Positions 60,205 to 64,000 of a stretch of DNA of 64,000 nt are shown here, in pieces (positions within the stretch are counted from its first letter, which is position 1; each line of letters starts with the position of its first letter). Location: positions 1-64,000 of the forward strand of contig NZ_RBAL01000007.1 in NCBI RefSeq assembly GCF_003626535.1. Direction: 5' to 3'. Under the pieces are notes generated by a model. It saw only the letters and a list, made by a program, of their open reading frames with translations. It was not told the origin of the DNA and ran no database searches. A program made the position numbers and the translations under genes. The DNA comes from Streptomyces hoynatensis (GTDB taxonomy: Bacteria; Actinomycetota; Actinomycetes; Streptomycetales; Streptomycetaceae).

Positions 60205-61056
60205 TCAGCGGCTCAGCGAAGCGGCGTCGCCCATGACGATCACCGGGTGCCTCGCGGGGTCGAGGCGGCGCAGCAGCAACCGCATGTGCTCCTCGGCGAG
60301 GGTGACGCAGCCGTGCGTCGGGCCGCCGTGATCCACGTGAAGCCATATGCCGCCGCCGCGGTCGACGCCGAGCGGTCTCGTCGCGTCAAGCGGGGAAACC
60401 CCGGGCGAGCGGTTGTAGTCGATGGCCACCACGTAGTCGAACGCGCCGGCCAGCGGCTCGCCTTCGAAGCCGGTGCCGTCGGCGGTGAAGGCATCCGAAC
60501 GGTGATACGGGAGCTTGCTGCCCGGATCGGGGAGCCGCCCGCCCGCGTCGGAGAGGGTGAACACCCCCATCGGCGAGCGCAGGTCGCCCTCGTGGTGGTC
60601 GGCGGTCCAGCCACGCAGCGCGTTGTGCGCGGGCCAGGAGGCCCCGGCGCGCCAGCCCGCGGCGGTGCGCTCATAGAGGACCACCGAGGAGTCGGAGGAA
60701 TCCGGCCCCTCACCCCTGACCAGCACGACCTGCCCGGCCTCCCGCGGGATCTCGGCCAGCGTGCGCGGGCCGAGACCGGGGGGCCGCCGGGGCAGCGGGC
60801 CCGCTGCCGCCTCCCCCGCGTGCACCTCCTGACGCTCGGCCGCCCCCGCCGCCCTGGCCTGGCCCGCGGTGGGCTCGCCGCCGGGAAGGACCCCGCAGGC
60901 GGAAAGCGCCCCCAGGACGGCCGCGGCCAGGGTCGGCATGGCGGCCTGACGCGGCCTGAGCAGACGCGCCGCCGGTGCCCGCGCCCCACGCGGACCCCGC
61001 TGCCGCGCCGCGCGCCCCGCGCCCCGGCGCCCTTCCCCTCGCCGCCCTGTCCTCAC
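60205..61056 (-). CDS. L,D-transpeptidase-like (YkuD) lipoprotein
   Basis: A 283-residue exported protein. After a basic, arginine-rich start there is a hydrophobic stretch ending in the lipobox LGALSAC, so it is likely a lipoprotein. The catalytic domain of the YkuD family runs from about 90: PMGVFTLSDAGG, DYVVAIDYNRSPGV and the active-site HGGPTHGCVTL, with His and Cys of the THGC motif. YkuD enzymes make 3-3 cross-links in peptidoglycan or attach proteins to it. The GTG at 61056 follows GAGGGAGAAGG and is preferred to the upstream start at 61086. The N-terminus is longer than usual before the lipobox. Confidence 0.85.
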   Translation of the reverse strand: MRTGRRGEGRRGAGRAARQRGPRGARAPAARLLRPRQAAMPTLAAAVLGALSACGVLPGGEPTAGQARAAGAAERQEVHAGEAAAGPLPRRPPGLGPRTLAEIPREAGQVVLVRGEGPDSSDSSVVLYERTAAGWRAGASWPAHNALRGWTADHHEGDLRSPMGVFTLSDAGGRLPDPGSKLPYHRSDAFTADGTGFEGEPLAGAFDYVVAIDYNRSPGVSPLDATRPLGVDRGGGIWLHVDHGGPTHGCVTLAEEHMRLLLRRLDPARHPVIVMGDAASLSR

Positions 61057-61281
61057 TGCCTTCTCCCTCACATCCACGACCCTCACACTCTCTCAACGGA
61101 CGAAACCGCCCAAGAGGTTGCCTGGGCGACGGAAATTCGCCCGAATCCGTGGGAATGCCGAGGACACACGGGAATCGGAGGAACCGCGGAAGTGCGGGCG
61201 AAGGGACCTACGACCGACGGGGTAGCACGGCTCGTGCCGTGGTCCGTGGGCCGGGCGCGGCGCGCGGGGCAGGGTGGGGGA

Positions 61282-61746
61282 ATGAGCACTTCCTGGCCCT
61301 CCCACCTCGACGTGGGCGCGGTGCGCTTCGCCCGCCCGACCGCGCGCTACGACGCCGTGCTGGCGTTCTACCGCGACGACCTCGGACTGCCCGTCCTTGC
61401 ACAGTGGCGGGACCACGCCGGATACGACGGCGTGGTCTTCGGACTGCCGGGCACCCCGGTGCACATGGAGATCACACAGCACGGAAGCCCGCCGGTGATC
61501 CCCGCGCCCGACCCCGAGAACCAGCTGGTCCTCTACCTGCGCGGGCCCGAGGCGCTCGCCACGGCCGTGCGCCGGCTGGAGGAGCGCGGCCACCGGCGGG
61601 CCGCCGCGCAGAACGTGTACTGGCCCGAGCGCGGCGCCGTGCTGTTCCCCGACCCCGACGGCTGGCTCGTGGTCCTTGCTCCCTGGGTGTTCGGCGAGGA
61701 CCCCGTGCCGGCGCCGCGGCCGGTGGCGCCCGAGCCGGACGCGTAG
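61282..61746 (+). CDS. VOC family (glyoxalase/dioxygenase) protein
   Basis: A 154-residue protein of the vicinal-oxygen-chelate superfamily. The paired beta-alpha-beta-beta-beta units are seen from RFARPTARYDAVLAFYRDDL, then LAQWRDHAGYDGVVFGLPG, VHMEITQH and NQLVLYLRGPEALATAVRR, followed by AVLFPDPDGWLVVLAPW. A metal-binding His/Glu set is partly present (HMEIT and the second Glu). It could be a fosfomycin/bleomycin-type resistance protein or a small dioxygenase; nothing distinguishes these. The ATG at 61282 has GGGTGGGGG upstream. It is monocistronic. Confidence 0.88.
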   Translation: MSTSWPSHLDVGAVRFARPTARYDAVLAFYRDDLGLPVLAQWRDHAGYDGVVFGLPGTPVHMEITQHGSPPVIPAPDPENQLVLYLRGPEALATAVRRLEERGHRRAAAQNVYWPERGAVLFPDPDGWLVVLAPWVFGEDPVPAPRPVAPEPDA

Positions 61747-61941
61747 CCGCAGGCCGGGGCCCGCGGCGGCGGGTACGGCACGCGCCGAACACGGCGGCGG
61801 GGTGCGGCGCGGCGATCCGGACGGAGGGGTGCCGCGGCCCGTTGCGGCGCGGGCCGCGGCGCTCGGCGCGGGAGGGCGCACGCGCCGGCGTGTGTGCCTG
61901 CGCGTCGCGCGCGGGGTGCTCCCCGCGCCGAGAGGAGGCGC

Positions 61942-62862
61942 TCAGACCGGGGCCGCCGCGGCCGGCGCTCCGAGCAGCACGCTGAGGTCGCGGTGCAGCG
62001 CCGGTCCCGCCGCGAGGACCCCGCCGCCGAACGCCGTGACGGACGCACCCGCCTCGGCGGCGATCAGCGCGCCCGCCGCCCAGTCCCAGCGCCGCAACTC
62101 GTCCTCGTAGTAGGCGTCGCACCGGCCGGCCGCGACCCAGCACAGATCGAGGGCCGCGCTGCCGCCGCTGCGGATGTCCCGCACCCGCGGCAGCAGGGCG
62201 GCGAGCACCTCTGCCTGTCTGGCCCGCGAGGCGGCCTCGTAGGAGAAGCCCGTCGCCACCAGGGCGGACGGTGGCGCGACCGGGTCGCTCACCCGCAGCG
62301 GCGCGCCGTTCAGGGTGGCGCCCGCGCCGCGGGCGGCGGCGAAGGTCTCGCCGCGCGCCGGGTCGTGCACGGCGCCCGCGAGGGCGCGCCACCGCCCGCC
62401 CTCGCGCCGCTCGCAGGCGACGCTGACGGCGGCGTGCGGAAGGCCGTAGGTGTAGTTCACCGTGCCGTCCAGCGGGTCGAGGACCCACCGCAGCCCCGAG
62501 CTGCCCTCGCGTTCCGTGCCCTCCTCGCCGAGGAGTCCGTCGCCCGGCCGCTCGCGGGCGAGCAGGGCGACGATCGCCGCCTCCGCGGCCCGATCGGCGT
62601 CGGTCACCGGGTCGGTCGCCGAGGACTTGTAGGAGACGCCGGTGACCTGCCCGGCCCTGCGGCCGAGTTCGGCACCGCCGAGGCGGGCGGCGCGTACCGC
62701 GAGACCGAGGAGGTCGGCGGCCTCCGCCGCCGCGGCCACTCCCGCGGCTCCGCCCGCCCCCGGCACGCCCGAGGCTCCGCCCGCCCCCGGCACGCCCGAG
62801 GCGCCACCTGCCCCCGGCGCTTCCGAGGCACCGCCCGGGGCCGGCGCGGTGGCCTCACTCAT
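61942..62862 (-). CDS. Inositol monophosphatase family protein
   Basis: A 306-residue Mg-dependent sugar phosphatase. Metal sites are DPVTDADRAAEAAI, LLGEEG and the signature WVLDPLDGTVNYTYGLPH, and the C-terminal site is WDWAAGALIAAEAGASV. The first 45 residues are a Gly/Ala/Pro tandem (GAGGASGVPGAGGASGVPG) encoded by a 24-base DNA repeat, not part of the enzyme. It may dephosphorylate inositol phosphate for mycothiol or phosphatidylinositol, or histidinol phosphate; the first is suggested but not proven. ATG start at 62862. Confidence 0.9.
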   Translation of the reverse strand: MSEATAPAPGGASEAPGAGGASGVPGAGGASGVPGAGGAAGVAAAAEAADLLGLAVRAARLGGAELGRRAGQVTGVSYKSSATDPVTDADRAAEAAIVALLARERPGDGLLGEEGTEREGSSGLRWVLDPLDGTVNYTYGLPHAAVSVACERREGGRWRALAGAVHDPARGETFAAARGAGATLNGAPLRVSDPVAPPSALVATGFSYEAASRARQAEVLAALLPRVRDIRSGGSAALDLCWVAAGRCDAYYEDELRRWDWAAGALIAAEAGASVTAFGGGVLAAGPALHRDLSVLLGAPAAAAPV

Positions 62863-62898
62863 GCGGGCCCCGCCCCGCCCGGGAGTGACCCGGCACCG

Positions 62899-63492
62899 TC
62901 ACTCATGCAGCCTCCGCTCGATGGGGTCGCCGACGGAGAAGCCGGTGAAACGCGCCGTGAAGCCGCCGCGTTCGGGCGAGCAGCACATCACCCCCACCCG
63001 GCTGACCTCGCCGAGCGGCAGGTGCCCGAGGCGCAGCAACTGCCAGCGCCCGTCCGGTCGGAGGTACTGCACGAGGAGCGCGGCCCCGTGCCTGGTCACC
63101 CGCAGGGTGAGCGTCCCCTCGGGTCCCGGGAGCTCCGGCAGCGGCACGACCGACCAGTCCGAGTGCTCCCGGGTCAGCACGGCGCTGAGATGCGGCAGGC
63201 CGTCGGTGAACTCGACGCCCGTCTTCAGCCAGGTCCGCCGGTCGCCGCGCACCATCAGCCCGGACTGGTCGTAGAGCGTCTCGTAGTCCCCCGACAGCGT
63301 CACCTGGGCGGTGAAGTCGCCGTGCACCTCCCGGTACAGGAAGTGGCCGTCGTCCCGGACGAACCCGTAGAACGTCTCGCGCCAGAAGTCGGTCTCTGGA
63401 CCGGTGGTGGCGGTGAGACGGCCGTCCTCGACGGACCAGCTCGGCGGCTCGTTGAGCCAGCTCATTCCGCCGAAGCCGGTGTGGGTCTCCAT
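62899..63492 (-). CDS. DUF1349 family protein (concanavalin-like fold)
   Basis: A 197-residue protein of the DUF1349 family, with a laminin-G/concanavalin-like beta sandwich, related to regulators and sugar-binding proteins. Visible blocks are FGGMSWLNEPPSWSVEDGRL, YREVHGDFTAQVTLSGDYET, LYDQSGLMVRGDRRTWLKTG and LGEVSRVGVMCCSPERGGF. The ATG at 63492 follows GAGGAGGGACTG. Its start overlaps the upstream gene's stop by one base (TGATG), so the two are coupled. Molecular role unknown. Confidence 0.85.
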   Translation of the reverse strand: METHTGFGGMSWLNEPPSWSVEDGRLTATTGPETDFWRETFYGFVRDDGHFLYREVHGDFTAQVTLSGDYETLYDQSGLMVRGDRRTWLKTGVEFTDGLPHLSAVLTREHSDWSVVPLPELPGPEGTLTLRVTRHGAALLVQYLRPDGRWQLLRLGHLPLGEVSRVGVMCCSPERGGFTARFTGFSVGDPIERRLHE

Positions 63493-64000
63493 CAGTCCCT
63501 CCTCACGGCGCGGGCCACGCGTCCGGCCTCGGCGAGCACCGCGTCCAGGTAGCGGTCCGGCAGCCGGGTGACCGGCGCGAGCACCCGGCACTCGGCGAAC
63601 GCCCCGTCCTCGTAGGGCAGCGCCAACCCGGCGAGCGGCAGCACCTCATGGGGCGCACCGGTGTCCAGGAGGGCGCCCACGTCCTTCGGCACGCCCCTCC
63701 CGTCACTCAACGCGCCAAGAAACAGGGTCTCCTCGCCCTGGACGCTGCCGCGGACCGCCGCCAGCGAGAGCCCGGGGGCGCCCGCCGCCTCGCGGAGGGC
63801 GGCGCGGTACTCACGGGCCAGCCCGTTGGCTTCGAAGTCCCCGAAGGCGGCGGCCAGTTCCACGTCGTACTCGGGCCACTTGCCCACGAAGTAGCGGTAG
63901 TTCCTGCGCTCGGTCTCGCGATTGGCGGCGACGTTGCGCAGATGGGGCAGGTGCACGCCCCACACCTCGGGCGCCATGACGATCGGCGTGCCGGTCCGCG
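63492..64000 (-). CDS. Hypothetical protein, 5' end beyond the window
   Basis: A minus-strand frame that enters from the right edge, so the N-terminus is missing; the internal ATG at 63977 is not the start, since the frame continues in coding-like sequence to 64000. About 169 residues are visible (MAPEVWGVHLPHLRNVAANR, FVGKWPEYDVELAAAFGDFE, ALSDGRGVPKDVGALLDTG, AECRVLAPVTRLPDRYLDAV). No family was recognised. Its stop overlaps the start of the DUF1349 gene, so the two form an operon. Confidence 0.6.
   Translation of the reverse strand, partial: RTGTPIVMAPEVWGVHLPHLRNVAANRETERRNYRYFVGKWPEYDVELAAAFGDFEANGLAREYRAALREAAGAPGLSLAAVRGSVQGEETLFLGALSDGRGVPKDVGALLDTGAPHEVLPLAGLALPYEDGAFAECRVLAPVTRLPDRYLDAVLAEAGRVARAVRRD

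Overview
The window is high-GC actinobacterial chromosome and is most consistent with Streptomyces or a close relative. The evidence is the strong third-position GC, frequent GTG starts, an HrdD-type sigma factor, a full egtA-egtB-egtC-egtD ergothioneine cluster, a SepX-type division protein, and the order hrdD / tetR / MFS exporter / truncated acyl-CoA synthetase / mscL / mtnP / fmdB / antiporter / penicillin acylase / galU / moeA / moaC / mogA / rimJ / sepX, which resembles the conserved Streptomyces core.

Layout. (1) 1-6850 is a decayed accessory region: a superoxide dismutase 3' fragment joined to an IS5-like transposase tail, a Tn3-like transposase remnant, an orphan SUKH (SMI1/KNR4) immunity-type gene, a zinc-ribbon fragment, small membrane proteins, a frameshifted gene and a MerR-like DNA-binding gene. 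It ends at the 3' end of a tRNA-Arg(CCU) gene. (2) 6930-11600 has a secreted alpha-amylase with a clear promoter flanked by two identical operator-like repeats, an LtrA-family membrane protein and an Hsp20 chaperone. (3) 11700-16700 is the ergothioneine operon, on the minus strand. (4) 17000-39650 is core: M20 amidohydrolase, SEDS protein, M6 metalloprotease, HrdD, TetR/MFS, MscL, MTA phosphorylase, an antiporter that apparently starts at CTG, penicillin acylase, and the galU-moeA-moaC-mogA-rimJ-sepX group. (5) A tRNA-Ala(CGC) gene marks the edge of a second accessory island (about 39,800-47,300). It carries a transposase-like gene, a Beta-family protein, and a minus-strand conflict-type locus: a truncated STAND NTPase, a small EACC1-like membrane protein, and a 1307-residue fusion of a caspase-like protease, an SF1 helicase and a nuclease-like tail. 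(6) 47,600-64,000 returns to ordinary genes: a methyltransferase, a MoxR ATPase with a metallopeptidase/VWA partner, two TerD-type proteins, a GH26 hydrolase, a MarR/hydrolase divergent pair, an L,D-transpeptidase-like lipoprotein, an inositol monophosphatase and a DUF1349 protein.

The most interesting locus is 42162-47204. The small EACC1-like protein ends 6 bp before the caspase-helicase starts, so the two are almost certainly co-transcribed. By domain logic this is a sense-and-kill (abortive infection type) system in which a nucleic-acid-handling motor is fused to a death protease. Its activity and trigger are inferred.

A second theme is that many intergenic gaps hold different short GC-rich tandem repeats (3 x 26 bp at 10795-10872; alternating 14/13-bp units at 22752-22833; others near 7130, 9240, 19900, 28000, 55580 and 57700). 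Similar low-complexity sequence has spread into the ends of neighbouring proteins (EgtA C-terminus, EgtB N-terminus, IMPase N-terminus).
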